Origin: Temnothorax longispinosus
Lineage: Eukaryota; Arthropoda; Insecta; Hymenoptera; Formicidae
DNA: 64,000 bases
Direction of reading: 5' to 3'
NCBI RefSeq assembly: GCF_030848805.1
Contig: NC_092369.1
Span: 8,469,199 to 8,533,198 of the forward strand
Positions 50,501 to 62,713 of this stretch are shown in pieces. Position numbers and translations under genes: made by a program. Each line of letters begins with the position of its first letter. Positions within the stretch are counted from its first letter, which is position 1. The notes beneath the pieces were generated by a model that saw only the letters and a program-made list of their open reading frames with translations, was not told the origin of the DNA and made no database searches.

Positions 50501-53500
50501 AACTTCTTCCCGCTAATGGCACCGCGTGGCAGCGTTAAAGCGGGAGTTGGTGTCGCGTACTTTATGAAACGACATCGCGACGCTTAATGTCAGCGAAGCT
50601 CGTTAATCGAGTAAGAAACCGTCTAATTATTCCGTTTGAGCGGAGGGTATTTCCCGAAATTGCGGCCGCAAAAAGGAGCGTTGCCGCCGCGCCGCCGTGA
50701 ATCTTCCACGATTCGCTTTGCATTGTTTAAAACCAAACGGCACGATTGCCCTTCGCCGATTAATTCAGTATATGTGCGAAATCGTCACATAAAGAGCGCA
50801 GTTGTAAAATCCGTTAAGTTACCATACCATTATTAGATTTTAGTGCAAAAAGTTTGTTATATTTGCCCTATGAAGTTAAAAAAAATTCAGTGAAATTAAA
50901 AGAAAATTACCTTCCAGAAAGAAATTTCTCAATCCCCTTTTTGAAGAATTCGATTTTCTAATTTTATTTAATACAAAGCTTGATAGAAAAAGAAACTTTT
51001 AACACCAGTCTAATATAAATCGTTACGAGAAACTATAAAGAAACAGAGAACGAGTGCTTGTTCGTGTGAAATAACGATATAAAATATTTATAATTTTGTT
51101 AACGACTTACGCATTAATCACATATTACGCTATTAATGCCTTTCTTCGGCTTGGTTTTAAAATCTTTGCACTCAATTAAGCGTTGCTTAGTGCGCTAGGA
51201 TTTTGAGAATACGCTATACATGTTATCTTAATGAAGCACTTACCGTTTACTGGCGTAGCTGCTCCTTTGTCTCTTGGAGGGATAATAAGCCGGATTATGG
51301 ATTCGGAAGTTTGCCAGGCGTGATTTTCGCGAAATGAAATACGCGCAGGTATACGAGAGATGATTCTCATTTGAATCTCTTCCATCGTTTATTTCTATTC
51401 ACAGTCAATAAATTAACACTTATCGTTAGAAATCATTACGAGAACCGAGGGACGATGAGAATTACGTGTGATTTGTGTGTGACCATCTCTATAAACCCCG
51501 CAATTAATCAATAAATACAAAATCAGCTTATAAAAAGGTAACGGCGATGCGCGCTAATTCGCGCCCGCGTCTCGCCGTTCTCTAGAATCTGTTGTGTTCT
51601 TCATCATTTTTGTTTTTATTACTTTATGTACATTATATTCGTTAATCACGCGAGAAGAATGGACTAGACCGCTACGTAAACGCTTAATTTCTCATTCGAC
51701 CCTAAGCGCCGCGCTTCGTGGCGTTCTCGATCGACGAATAAATTTATCTAAGCGATCGCGCTTCGCCGTCTCGGAGGGTCGTGCGAGGCGACGCCATAGG
51801 CCTTCTTTCGTTCAACGACTCGCTTCTCCTCTTAAGGTACGCTTAAATTATCTATTTTTTTCGATTACTGCGCCTTGGGTCTACGATTAGAATGAATTTT
51901 ACTTTACATCAAATGCTGCGTATTTTTTTTTCTCCCGAGCTAAATAAAATCACTATCGTGTCTATTCGTACTCTCATAAACTCGTTACTAAATTTAACAT
52001 CGCGTCGTCCCTCTCGCTTTTACCTTTTCTCCCCCTTTCTTTCTCTTTCATACACACACATACCCTTCATTACACGCACACACACATACGCGCATACTCA
52101 ATTTTCAATCAACCCTCTCATCCCTCCTGTTTCAGCCCTTCCTTTAATAACAACCACTTCACTCATTCTCTACACATGTTGGTACTCTCGATGGAACGGA
52201 TAAACTAGCAGACATCACCGAAATCGACGTACCGTTTATCGGATACGTCCTCCTCCCTCCCTCTCTTTCGGATCGTCGGATCATCGCACAAACTCGATAA
52301 AAAAAGTGCCCGCTGATGGAGCTTATGCGCGGGCGGGACGCGACGTAAATCTCGATATTGCGAAACTTCGGTCTCGGCACGAAAATCGTACGCTGCGGCC
52401 GCGATCGAGCGTTAATCGCATTAATCAATCTCGACGTTGATGGAAGCAACTTGCGACTCTACTCGTTCGGTCTAATCACAGCCGATTTCCGGGCCGATTG
52501 GGTATTTCATTGTCCCTCCTTCGGATTCGCTCCTTGTGGATCGCGATCGACAGCGCGATGACATTGCAGAAGAAGCACGCTCTACGTTACGTGGATGGCG
52601 AGATATTTGTGTAAAAAGTGTACGTGTGTCGTGCGAAACACTTTCAGTTTCAATAGCTCGTTATCGCGATAATACTTTAGATACGATAAACATCGAAGTC
52701 ACGGCGGCAGCTTCCTAATCTCGAATTATCGATCACTTTAATTTATATGGAAATATCGCCGTGCTTGGCTCACTTCCAGTACATGTTAATTAATGCCATC
52801 TAGTTTATTCATTCGTGTTCTTCTGAAGCTATACATACACTTGCTTAACACTTGCCGATTGTTATCTCTTGATCATATAAGATAATTGAAATCGTGAACA
52901 CCAATTGTTCTTTCAGATACTTTTTCAATTAATTTGTCAATATGTGACTGTAGCGTTTATCGTAATACGATATCGCGATAACTCTTTAATAGCACTGATC
53001 GCTTCCGCAAGCTATCCGCGCCGATATTGTTTCGATCGTACGTTCGCGGCGGGCGCGCGTTCCTCTCTCGTGTACTTAAACTTTTTTTTCTCCTATTTTA
53101 ATTAATAATGCGCTTCGTCGAGTCGTCGCTGCGTCTCGTAACAGCTTAAATTATTACTTAAGATTTATTATTATCCCATCGGGCTTCTTGGCCTCTCCCG
53201 TACCTGTTTCTCGCAGCCCTGATTCTCTGATTGCGCTCCCGCGTCTCATAAAATTCATCTATGATTTTACACTATACAAGAGATGTACATAAGATCCAAC
53301 GGTACGATATAATGTGTATATCGCGTATATGTATATAGTCTATAGTCTTAAGTTTTGGCAAACGGGCAAGGTCAATACAAAACATCGTTAAGTCCTACGC
53401 GTAATATTTATCTATGTACATACAAAATCTCTGTAACTTTCAACGTTTTTCCTCCCGTGGCGTGGTCAATATACACACATGTACATGGTTTACCATCGTA

Positions 53501-55046
53501 TCGAAGAAACTGACGAGTCGCATCGACGATGGGGGATTGTCCGTCGTTAATAGCACGCAAAGTCCGAGTGACGAATGCGGCGTAATCGGCGCCGCATTCC
53601 ATGGAGACTTCAGGTTCTCGCACTATTCCGTATAAAATTATATATGCGAACAGTGGAAAGTAAGTGGGAGGATATCTCCTCGCAAGTTCGAGTACCGGGG
53701 TTTTATTGAAAAGTCGCGTAAATAAACTAAGTAAAAAACGCTCGTAAGGCATCCTGTGATAATCGAATTCGTTATTTCTCTATTACCGCATAAGATGGAT
53801 CCTCACGAGTTTGCGCGCCGTGTAAAAGCGAAAAATTGTCTCGGGATGACTCGTAACTATTTCGTTCGCGCGCGTCTTCTACGCGACGAGATCGAACAAA
53901 CGTACAAAGAGCGAGTCCAAAATATACGATAAGAGATCGCCATTCAACGAGAGACGAGAACTCGATAACGCTGGCAGTTTTTGACGAACGCTCGTCGGGC
54001 GAGCTATATAGTATTTGTAGTGATTAATCGCGAGGTCGTCCCAGACGAAGATGAAACCGACAGATAATATCGCACGCGAAATCAAAACTAACGGACGCAT
54101 AACGTTATATCGAATCTTCGTTCGTGTTTTCTTTTTCTTCCTCTTCCTTTATTGTACGTAATGGGATCGTGACGACGATTCGCGCAACGCAATGGATGGT
54201 CACCGGCCGTTGTGTCTCCCTTTTCTTTTCTACCTATTCGAATTTAATCGATCGTTATATTGCTATTGTATCACATAGTATTCACTTATTGTTAATTACA
54301 CGGCTATATGTAGGCGCGATGCGTGACTTGGCGGTTTCAAGATGCCGAGAGCTATTCGAAATGCATCTCGCTTGGACCGAAAGCGGACGTAGACGCGAAG
54401 AAACTTCGCCGATGCTCCGGGGAGCCCTTGTTACAACTGCTAGAATTTCGCTCGTTTCGCGAAATTCTTCCCATCGCGCGTCCAAAGACACGGAGTAACA
54501 AAATGTTCCCCCCGACATTAATATCGGAGAGATCCATTCGCGCTCATGACAAAAATTATCAAATAAAGTTAGACAGACCCTCGGGGTACTTTGCCAACAA
54601 CAATAAAAGGAAAATGAGATACTGTTTTGCGAGATATATTTCAAGTCGAGATGCGATTGAGCGCACGTTAATCGTCGCAACGAGCGGACACAGCGGCAAC
54701 TGTCAATTATTATCTATTAGCAATTTCGTTAGAATTGCTTTAACTCCGCGAGTCATCCGAAATGGAAGAAATATCTTATTACCAAGTATTACGCTCGTCA
54801 GGATCGCTTATTCGGGAACGATATTTCTCGTTGGATATAAAATGTACGAGATATTCATGATCCCGATATTGCCCAAGTATCTCGTGGATGAATCGTAGGC
54901 ACCGTAGCCTGAAGACGATTGTGATCGCGTAACCCTCTAAATCCGAACTAAGGCCGCTCCATTGTCGGTAAAAATTGCGCGATCCCCTTATTTTTGTACC
55001 TCTTATCTTCGAGCTAAAGTCGCGCCGCGTCTTGCCGGCCTACCGA
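47563..55046. other. Stretch without a supportable gene; possible 3' UTR
   Basis: The part nearest 55,062 could contain 3' untranslated sequence of the minus-strand SASH-family gene. Open frames here, including one of 191 codons at 54,323-54,898 on the plus strand and overlapping frames on the minus strand, show no domain, no splice evidence and mixed composition. Nothing else can be supported. Confidence 0.55.
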
Positions 55047-55052
55047 TTTATT
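55047..55052 (-). promoter_or_regulatory. Candidate polyadenylation signal
   Basis: AATAAA on the minus strand, 10 bases after the stop codon of the SASH-family gene. The spacing is unusually short, so a more distal signal may be the one mainly used. Confidence 0.35.
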
Positions 55053-55062
55053 GCCGCTCTTT

Positions 55063-55811
55063 TCATTGGTAACTTCCGTCGTTGTTCTGACTCTTATTAC
55101 CGCCCTGGGAAGTCGGCGACGCTCTGCTAAAGCTACCGAAGTTCTTGGTCGGCGAATCCGACGCGGCGCTGGCGGTAGCGAGTACCTTGTCCCTGGGCGG
55201 AGGTGCCGAGCTAATGCTAGACGAGCTGACACCGGAGTCGCTGGACTTCTCGCTGAGGCAACCGCGCTGGCTGAGCCCAGTGACATTGCCGGTGCCTTCA
55301 AGGCCCAGATCGCTGGTACCACCGACCATGTACTTGACCATGCCGCCTAGTTTCTGACTGCTCTCGCAGGCGTCCTCGATCACCACCGTGTCGCCAAAAT
55401 TGCCCCTCTTCGCGATGTACCGCACGTTGCCACCTCGCAGTAACGGCGACTTCTCAAACTGGCCTTCTTTCTGGCTCGCCACCGAGCCGGAAATCGGTAT
55501 ATTGGGATGAAAGTCGTCCTTCGGATCAGGTAGACCGCCATCCGTAGCGACAGTACTGTTGGTGTTCTTCGTGGCGGCCGTTGCGCCGTCTAGATTGTTC
55601 TCCCTCGACAGCTTCGTCGACGTCGTAGTTGTTTCCGGGCTGATGGTCCGTCGACTGGTGGTATTCTTGTGCGCGTCGTAGCAGCCGGAGTCCCGTGGGA
55701 ACTGGCGTCGGTTAAACGGGGAACAGTGGCCAGACGTCTGGCCGGAGGTTAAGACCAGACGACTGACCTCGTCGCCCTCTGAACTCGAGGCCAGGTCACC
55801 CTCGCTGCCCG
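55063..55811 (-). CDS. SASH-family adaptor, 3'-terminal coding exon
   Basis: Starts after TCCTTACAG at 55,812 with two bases that complete a serine codon split from the SAM exon (phases 1+2 agree), and ends at TGA (55,063-55,065), giving 248 further residues. It is low-complexity, rich in S, T and G. Just after the SAM domain it has FPRDSGCYD, matching the PRDSGC(Y/F) motif that follows the SAM domain in vertebrate SASH1/SASH3 proteins; this is strong family evidence. Further on are RYIAKRGNFGDTVVIED, and SEKSSDSGVSSSS, which contains a DSGVSS sequence of beta-TrCP phosphodegron form (55,222-55,239). The acidic, serine-rich first 20 residues continue the linker after the SAM domain. Confidence 0.88.
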
Positions 55812-56247
55812 CTGTAAGGACAGGCGGGAAAAGAGCGTGTGCGTGCGTGAGATTTTATGACCGATTCGATCTCTCTTTAAATATTTCTATTTTTGGAAAG
55901 CAAATAAAAACAAATAAAAAAATTAAATAAATAAAGTTAATTAAAGATATATAAAATTGAATAAAATTTCAAAATTTCTTATTTTTATATCACTTTCCGA
56001 GAGCGAGGAGTGTATCTGCGGTTTTAGTAGTTTGAAGTTATCGCACTTTTAATCTCTTTTGTATTAAATAAATTAAATAATAAAAGAGATATCCCATTTA
56101 CATGAAATTACAACGTGATTTAAAAGATGTATAACTTGTATTAATTGTAACATGATGTATGCAGCAAGACAAATAGCAACGATGATGAAAGGGGCTTTGG
56201 GGAGACGTGAATAATACATATGTAGCCGCTACGTTCGGTATACTCAC
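55812..56247 (-). other. Intron, 436 bp
   Basis: Donor GTGAGTATAC at 56,247 and acceptor TTACAG at 55,812 on the minus strand. The content is AT-rich without repeats that I recognise. Confidence 0.85.
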
Positions 56248-56398
56248 ACTGAAGATCGTGTAGGAGTTGCACGGCGGTGAGTATCTTGGCACGATGCTCG
56301 GGTTGATGTATACGCAAATAGTCCAGATCCGCGGCCTCTAACTCCCTGAAGAGCTCCAGATCCTCGTATCCGTTCAGCACAAAAACTGGAATATGTTC
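56248..56398 (-). CDS. SASH-family adaptor, exon with most of the SAM domain
   Basis: 151 nt, from after CTCGCGCAG to the donor GTGAGT. It encodes EHIPVFVLNGYEDLELFREL and then the rest of the SAM domain (LDYLRI, EHRAKILTAVQLLHDL). SAM helix 1 begins in the preceding exon (SVQELLQRMNLQ), so the domain is split by a phase-0 intron. The LNGYEDLE core and the (H/D)RAK(I/L)LTA motif match SASH3/SASH1. SAM domains mediate oligomerisation or partner binding; the partner here is not visible. The exon leaves phase 1, which matches the start of the last exon. Confidence 0.93.
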
Positions 56399-58172
56399 CT
56401 GCGCGAGCGAAACATTCATCTTTGAGACGCTACTCCCATCCTAACGGAGCTTTGAGTAGCTCACTTGTACAATGAAACGCGCTCGCGGTTTAATACACTT
56501 GGAAGAAGCTTATGGAATTCTTATAAAATTATCCTTAAGAAGATTACGGAATTCCTTTCTCAGCAACATTTCTCACACTTTGATTGGAAAGGATCGAACC
56601 AAACGTTATATCTTCATGATTTGAAAATGGATAACGCATCGTGAAAATGATATAATCTCGATAAAAGATAAATTTCAGAGAGAAACCGAAAGTGTTTTTT
56701 TTTTTATATTCCGTAATGTAATTTTTTTATTTAGCCTTTGTAATACATATGTGAAAAAAGCGTTCTTTGCAAAATGCATGTCTCAATACGATGAAACTAT
56801 GTCCAAATAATAGGACGAGAGATCTCAGTGAGTTCAATTTAGTACGGAAGGGCATCATAATTATGACGAGGTTCGCTTCAAAAGAATCTAAAGTACCGCG
56901 TGATCTCTTAGATGTTCCATAATCAAACATCTCAGACGGACTGTACAGTTATGCGAGATTTAATGACGGTCTCGAGCAATCAGCCGGGAAGAAGATACTT
57001 TGGATCTCCATCCGCTGATATAATTCGCACAGAGGGCCATTCCGGGCTTCAATTAAGTGTATACCGGGACGCTGAAAAGGCGCACACGAATCTGCGACGC
57101 TCATTAAGCGATCGATCATAGCGGCTTAATTAAGTGGCACGGCTTCCTGAATCGGAAACGACGTTTCCGGTACAGCGACTCCTCGCCCTATCATTTCGTC
57201 CCATCCCTTCCTGTCGCTTCCGTACCTTCGACTCTAGAGACTCTGCGAGGCACGCCTCTTGACAGTGAATCACGATCAAGTCTAATCTGTCGTCAAATCG
57301 CGAGACTATACATAATATTCGAGTGAATTACCGGATGTGCTTTCAGTCGTATATTTTGTGACAAATTTAAAGTCAATTCTTTTTTTCTTCTAAAAAGAAC
57401 CGCGAGCACTAATTACAAATTTTTCTAACATGCAATATAAAATTGACGTCAATATAATTAGTATTGTTGAATTTTAAATATATAATAAATTAAGATTAAT
57501 ATAATTAATATAATTAAGTCTTATACGCGTAAAGTTTCTGTTAAGATAAAAATAGTTTTAAAATAAAAATGAACTAAAAATAAGATTTCGTTATCCATTT
57601 AGATTCTTGAGATTTATTAATCTCACAACACAGTGATCGTGATTCACTGATAATTTGATGTAAAAAAATCGCCAATTTTTTCATTTTCATTTTTTGTTTG
57701 CAATTTGAAGAACATTCAATGCATTTTCGGGAGATTCCGTACATAAAAAATGTCGGAGATAAATCAGAAGGAAAATGGAACAACCAAAAGGAGGTAAAGA
57801 AAATATCGGGACGTATATAGCAGGTGAGGATAAAAATGAGCAAGGCGGAGACAAGGAGCGAGAGACGGAGAGCGAAAAGGAGACGAATAGGAAGGAGGAA
57901 ATTGAACAAAAAGGACTCGTCACGGTCTGCGGGACCTGCAAGTTGTATAAAGTATAAGCTGGAAAGCGATGGTGCGGGAGGACGCGAGAGAAGGGATGAC
58001 GGGGAACAGGGAACGGGGAACGAGAGTGCGATAGGGACAACGAATAAAGAAATATATAAAAGCAAGTTCTCTACTTTGCATTCGACGCCATGCAAATGCG
58101 AATCAGTTTGTTCGAGCGCTGCAGCGAGATATTACTCTCGCTCTCGCTCTCTCTCTCTCTCCTTCTCTCTAC
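56399..58172 (-). other. Intron, 1.77 kb
   Basis: Donor GTAGAGAG at 58,172 and acceptor GCGCAG at 56,399. It contains a CT-rich run next to the donor (GA-rich on the coding strand, about 58,134-58,170) and a long purine-rich segment on the plus strand at 57,780-58,030. Open frames on both strands there reflect this biased composition. Confidence 0.8.
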
Positions 58173-58385
58173 CTGAAGATTCATTCTCTGCAAGAGCTCT
58201 TGAACGGAACCCGGCTTCTGCCTGTATCTCTGACCCCACTTGCCCCGTTCTGGTTCCCCCCGTCTGGGCACCCTGTCGTTCAGTATCTCGACGTTTATGA
58301 ACTTGAAGTGGCCTATCCTGTTGTGCACGACGCCCTTCCACAGCCCGCTCTTGTTCATCTGTACCACGTCGATTACGTCCCCCTT
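58173..58385 (-). CDS. SASH-family adaptor, exon with SH3 C-half and SAM start
   Basis: 213 nt, exactly 71 codons, phase 0 at both ends. It starts KGDVIDVVQMNKSGLWKGVV, which follows directly on LKFK of the previous exon to restore the SH3 sequence. The last strand reads GHFKFINVEIL, the FKF(I)xV(E/D)(V/I)L form typical of SASH proteins in place of the usual P-x-x-Y-V of SH3 domains. After a basic linker comes SVQELLQRMNLQ, the first SAM helix. Acceptor GTTTCAG, donor CAG-GTAGAG. Confidence 0.94.
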
Positions 58386-58711
58386 CTGAAACAACGTTGC
58401 CACGCGAGCATTAGTAAAGGGAAACCATTTTGTCACGTTCGATACGTTCGATCGAATCGCGCGTTAAATTTCCTCTTTAGATAGCTTGAAAAACAGAAGC
58501 CGATAAAAAGCGTGAAAAAGAAAGACACCCCGGATTCCAATGTAATTTCCACTAAAACAAATTAAAAAATGGCGAGTAGTAACGAACATAGGTACATCGT
58601 CAATTATACAAGTCGTGCTTGCGGGTAATTACGACGAATTTGTCGCGTCGTTAACGGTTACAGAGTTTCGCGTGGAATTTTGGTCGTAGATCGATTATCA
58701 CGAAGACAGAC
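58386..58711 (-). other. Intron, 326 bp
   Basis: Splits the SH3 domain. Donor AAG-GTCTGT (weaker than consensus) at 58,711 and acceptor GTTTCAG at 58,386. Joining KFK to KGD reproduces the SH3 sequence without a gap. Confidence 0.88.
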
Positions 58712-59050
58712 CTTGAACTTTAACGCGTCCTTGTCGTAAGGACTGGGCGTGTAGTCCACGAGTGCCCTCGCTCGACACAGGACGGGGCCGATGGACGTCG
58801 GGCTGACCGCATCTCTGTCCTCGCAGGATATCGAGCTGTGATTGCTGCCCGCGCGTACCAGAGCCTGCGTGCTCGAGCCGCTACCGCTCGGCAGGCTCTC
58901 GACGCTGCTCGCGCTGCACGGGAACGCCTCCGAGGACGCGCGATCCTGGCGCAGCCTCGAGATCTTTCGCTGCACGTCGTGCCTCAAATTCCTCGCGCGG
59001 CCTGCGATACCCGCTCTGGCGTCGCCCTCGAGCAGCGCGCTCGCCTCCGA
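58712..59050 (-). CDS. SASH-family adaptor, exon with SH3 N-half
   Basis: 339 nt, 113 codons, phase 0 at both ends, following TTTCCAG. It encodes SEASALLEGDARAG, then a basic segment (NLRHDVQRKISRLRQ), a serine-rich linker and, at the end, RARALVDYTPSPYDKDALKF, the start of the SH3 domain. The TPSPYD motif is characteristic of SASH1/SASH3; ALVDY stands where most SH3 domains have ALYDY. The fly relative is thought to be SKIP (a Shal channel-interacting protein), which is knowledge of the family and not shown by this sequence. It acts as an intracellular adaptor. Confidence 0.93.
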
Positions 59051-59997
59051 CTGGAAATTTTAATTGAGTTTTGGAGAACATCGGGGTCGCACCGTGCCCG
59101 GAATACGTGCTTCATCGAATGCACCGGGAAAAGCGACCGGCGACGCGCCGGTGGCGCGTTAATTAAATCGAGGAGCTATGTGAAATAGGGATCTCCATTG
59201 GCCGAGCCGTTTTCAATAATGCATTTATGGCGCTCTGGAATGTGACACGATAGAGAGTTGCGCGCAGGGCGATGCCTGACGTGAAAAGTATATCATCTTG
59301 ATCACATCTTGGGGAGAGACGATTTATTTACATTAAATAATCATAAATCATTGCACATCGTCAAGAAATAAACGTTGCAATTACTATCATCCATTAATCG
59401 CTAACCTTTCTTGCATATGAACATTTATCTCTATTACAATTAATTGCTTGTCCTTTTTTTAAAATATATTGCCACGTAACTCCTTAACTTTTCAAAGACC
59501 GACAACTTGAGACATAATTTTTTTGTTGGGTTCAACGTATGCATGGGAAACGATCATGAGGTAGTTTGATAGAAGCGAATTATTCTCGTCTCCGTATCTA
59601 CACGTCAGTTGACGTCAGTTGTCAGTGGAATAGATCAACGTGTTGCGGTTGCATAATTTGTTGGGAGGGTGCAATGTGGCGCTCGGGTATTTTTCGCAAT
59701 TCTGAGACACTACTCGAAAGCATGCTGCATTAATGAAGCGGAATAGGTAAATGGTGCGAGCGTGAAATTCTCAGAGGAAATCAATGTGCGTTCGAAATAA
59801 GAATGAAGACGGAGTACGCCAATTTCGTTTGCGTAAATTGCCATGCAATCCAATCTGTTAGAACGACGTGATCCTCTATCTATATGTATATACATCCGTG
59901 TATTTCCCACTGACTTACATAATTGCAATAAAATGACATCACGGTAATGCTATGCCGTTATCCCGTTATCCCCGTTATCAACGGCAGATTGTATATT

Positions 59998-60023
59998 ACG
60001 CGTCGTTGTTATAAACGACGCGT
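59998..60023. repeat. Short perfect palindrome
   Basis: ACGCGTCGTT and its complement AACGACGCGT separated by GTTATA. It may be a small cruciform or a factor-binding site; function unknown. Confidence 0.7.
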
Positions 60024-60785
60024 TTATCAAGTGATAGACATACTCATTATGAGGCGTACCAAAGCCGGCACTTATGACAGACAATTAACGATGTAACTGC
60101 GGCTTTAATGTAAATGTAAATTAGTCGTCGGATAAGATCGATGAACTCGATTTTGCGTTATCGATGTTAAATATTTAGTATTGAAGTTTATTAAACGTTT
60201 ATAAGTATCCGCGATTGAATCAAATATGATAAGATTTCACAATAAACATCTCTCTATTGAATATAAACATTTTCATACATAATAGATTTCCCAATCGATT
60301 TTATCATCCTTGTAAAAATTATTTCGTTAAATTACTTGTTCATTAATAACGGCAGAGAAATTTATTATATTTGCATTTTAAAGGATGCTTTTTCTCAAAA
60401 TCTATTATTCATTTGTTTCTCGAAATTCAAGGCAGAAAATATTTCTCAATACTTTTATTTTATTTTGTGCAAGTACTCGGGGCGCAGAAAAATATCTTTC
60501 TATGACGGAACAAAGAACGGAAGGACAAAGCAATACTTCGTAATTTTACTAATTGCCCGTCAGTGACAGTTGTGTGCACAGGCATGTTTTTCTTGGTTAT
60601 CGTACTGTTTGGACGCGCCGCCTGTATCTACTCGTATAATAGTGACTGAGGAGTGCCATGCATCTGAGTATACGCGTAGAACTGGCGAAGAAGGGGAAAT
60701 GGTGCGGACGGGGAAAAAAAGTGGAAATAGAATCTGCACGTTTTCTCAAAGGACTACTCTCATACGTTACGTACTGTATGCACGG

Positions 60786-61006
60786 CGGCCGAGTGTTGAC
60801 TCTCGAGTTCTTCTTGATCCTCATAGTCGCTACTCTGGCTCGGCGATAGTCCCTCCTCGCCGCTACTCCGACTCTAAAATATTGACACCTCGCAGAAACA
60901 GTTCTAATGACCAAATACGAAAGGGAAAAGCGGACATACTATGATGGATCTAATAGCGCGCGGATGCTGTTAAACAGGGCAACACGGTTACGGGCAATAT
61001 CGCTAG
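60786..61006 (+). other. Possible coding fragment with an 11-residue repeat
   Basis: Frame 1 reads RPSVDSRVLLDPH, then RYSGSAIVPPR (60,828-60,860) and RYSDSKILTPR (60,861-60,893), two adjacent 33-nt repeats preceded by a looser copy, then RNSSND. About there the plausible frame shifts by one base to TKYEREKRTYYDGSN followed by SARMLLNRATRLRAISLG, ending at a good donor, CTAG-GTAATA, at 61,007. The arrangement looks like a phosphosite-rich protein segment with one frameshift. It lies inside an intron of the opposite-strand gene. It could be a pseudogene fragment, a nested gene with a sequence error, or chance. I do not recognise the protein. Confidence 0.35.
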
Positions 61007-62713
61007 GTAATATCGGACACGAGACTGTCACCGGTGGTAGAGCAGGTGTGAGAGGCACAGAGGTATGAAGATACGCAGTATCCAATGTAAAAAATATTAT
61101 ATCGTACGTGCAAGCGCGAGAGCCGCCTCGAAAGTGTTTTTATATAATGTGCGATTGGTGTTTAGATGTAGAGATAACTAGATGCAAACAATATCACAAC
61201 TTCATATATGAACAATTTCAAGATAAAATAATTTTCAAAATATTAACGTTAGGCTATCTGTAAAATATAAAAAAATGCACATAGTTTATTTTGTGTTTAA
61301 TATTTTTTTCGAGGCAACTTTCGCGATAAACTAAATAGTAGCAGCAGATATACATGAGTCAGTTAAGTATATAAGTATAACACACGACGTGTTAACGACG
61401 TTATACACTCGATATATCAATAGAGCGGGGGGTTGCGTGTTACATGAGAAAATAAATAGCGTATGCAGGCTACGCCGGTTTAGATGGGTTAGTGATATAC
61501 TTAATATTGGCGTGTCAGTGTGTGAGTATTATTTATACACATAGAGGCTGTCAGTGCTGTGTAGGCGTCAGAGCAGGAAATGAGGCACCTTATTCTGGTG
61601 CCTCTGATCAGATTATGAGGTTCTCCAGTTTTTGCTTAAACGTCAAGCACGATTATTATAATGTTGCACGCTCAACTATCACGATTGAACTACAGTAAAG
61701 ATACAAATGATATATATAGACGTGTGTAAAGCGCAAACATGCTTCGACAAAATTTTTAAAGGTGTCATCTTTATCAGAATCGTACTTTCATCGTTCAATT
61801 ATTTTTTATAATATTATTAGAACTCGAGATCTGTGTGACAAGAATCCTTTTGTTATAAATTTAAAAAAATTAAATATTTTCAAATACAATCTCATGTAAT
61901 TTCTAATTTTTAATATCTTAACGATTGATCTCTGTACCACAAACTTTATTTTAAAATTTCTATTTCTTATATATTTCATATATTTTTACAATAATAAGCT
62001 GCGATATTTTATCTTTATCATGATACGTATAAACATCGATCGACGAAAAAGAACGAGAAAGAATTATTAAAAAAGCACATATCCCGGCAGTTCAAACAAG
62101 ATGCTGGTAAATGCCGAGGCTCTACCGCGAAAGTGGTATCCGATCGTTATCAAGTTTGCGAAGTCGACGAAGAATAACGTTTGCTCGGCGGACGAGGAAA
62201 CTGGTAGATTCGACGTGATTTCAACGCAGCCGCTGCATCGTCGAGCCGTCGCACTCGATTCCTCGCAAACAATCCGTAAATCTCGCGGATTCTCATTGTC
62301 CGCCCGTCCGACGGATCCGTATGGATCGAGTGGCTCTCGGTGCCTGGATTCACCGAGGCAACACACCGGAAACTGACCGGAGAACAGCAACATCTCTCTC
62401 AAACGTGTAGCAGCCGTTACGTATAGTGATCGGCCATCACGACGCGATTCCTGCGTGAGGAAATCCCGCTATCTGACGCGCGTAAGAAAACCGAACGAAA
62501 AATCTATATTCACGAATACGAGTACCCTCACATTCGCCGCATCTAATCAACCGGAATACTCTCCCGTCTCCCGTTTCCGAAGATGCCCGGCATAAATGTA
62601 ATACGAACCGAGCGCGTACGTCACGCGCCGGACAAGCGTACACACAGGTGGGTTAGTAGTTATGGAAACGCCTGGGTGGTGCCTGCGGGAGAGGTGATAG
62701 GGAGAGAGCTACG

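Larger units (their letters stand above)
59051..62713 (-). other. Large intron of the SASH-family gene
   Basis: The acceptor side at 59,051 (TTTCCAG) is clear. The upstream donor is uncertain (at 62,941 or lower). It holds a perfect 10-bp palindrome at 59,998-60,023, an 8-bp-stem hairpin (GAGGCACC) at 61,582-61,604, and two plus-strand stretches that may be coding (60,786-61,006 and 62,091-62,376). Further small minus-strand exons cannot be excluded. Confidence 0.6.

Noticed and set aside
54323..54898. 191-codon plus-strand open frame, the longest in the window
   Set aside because: No domain, no signal peptide and no low-complexity pattern typical of a gene; it overlaps long frames on the opposite strand in a region with few stops; no splice context.
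56581..56600. GGTTCGATCC on the minus strand as a tRNA B-box
   Set aside because: The box lacks the standard spacing and no cloverleaf or A-box can be formed around it.
57824..58300. 158-codon plus-strand frame rich in R, K and E
   Set aside because: It lies antisense to an intron and a confirmed exon of the SASH-family gene and reflects a purine-rich tract.
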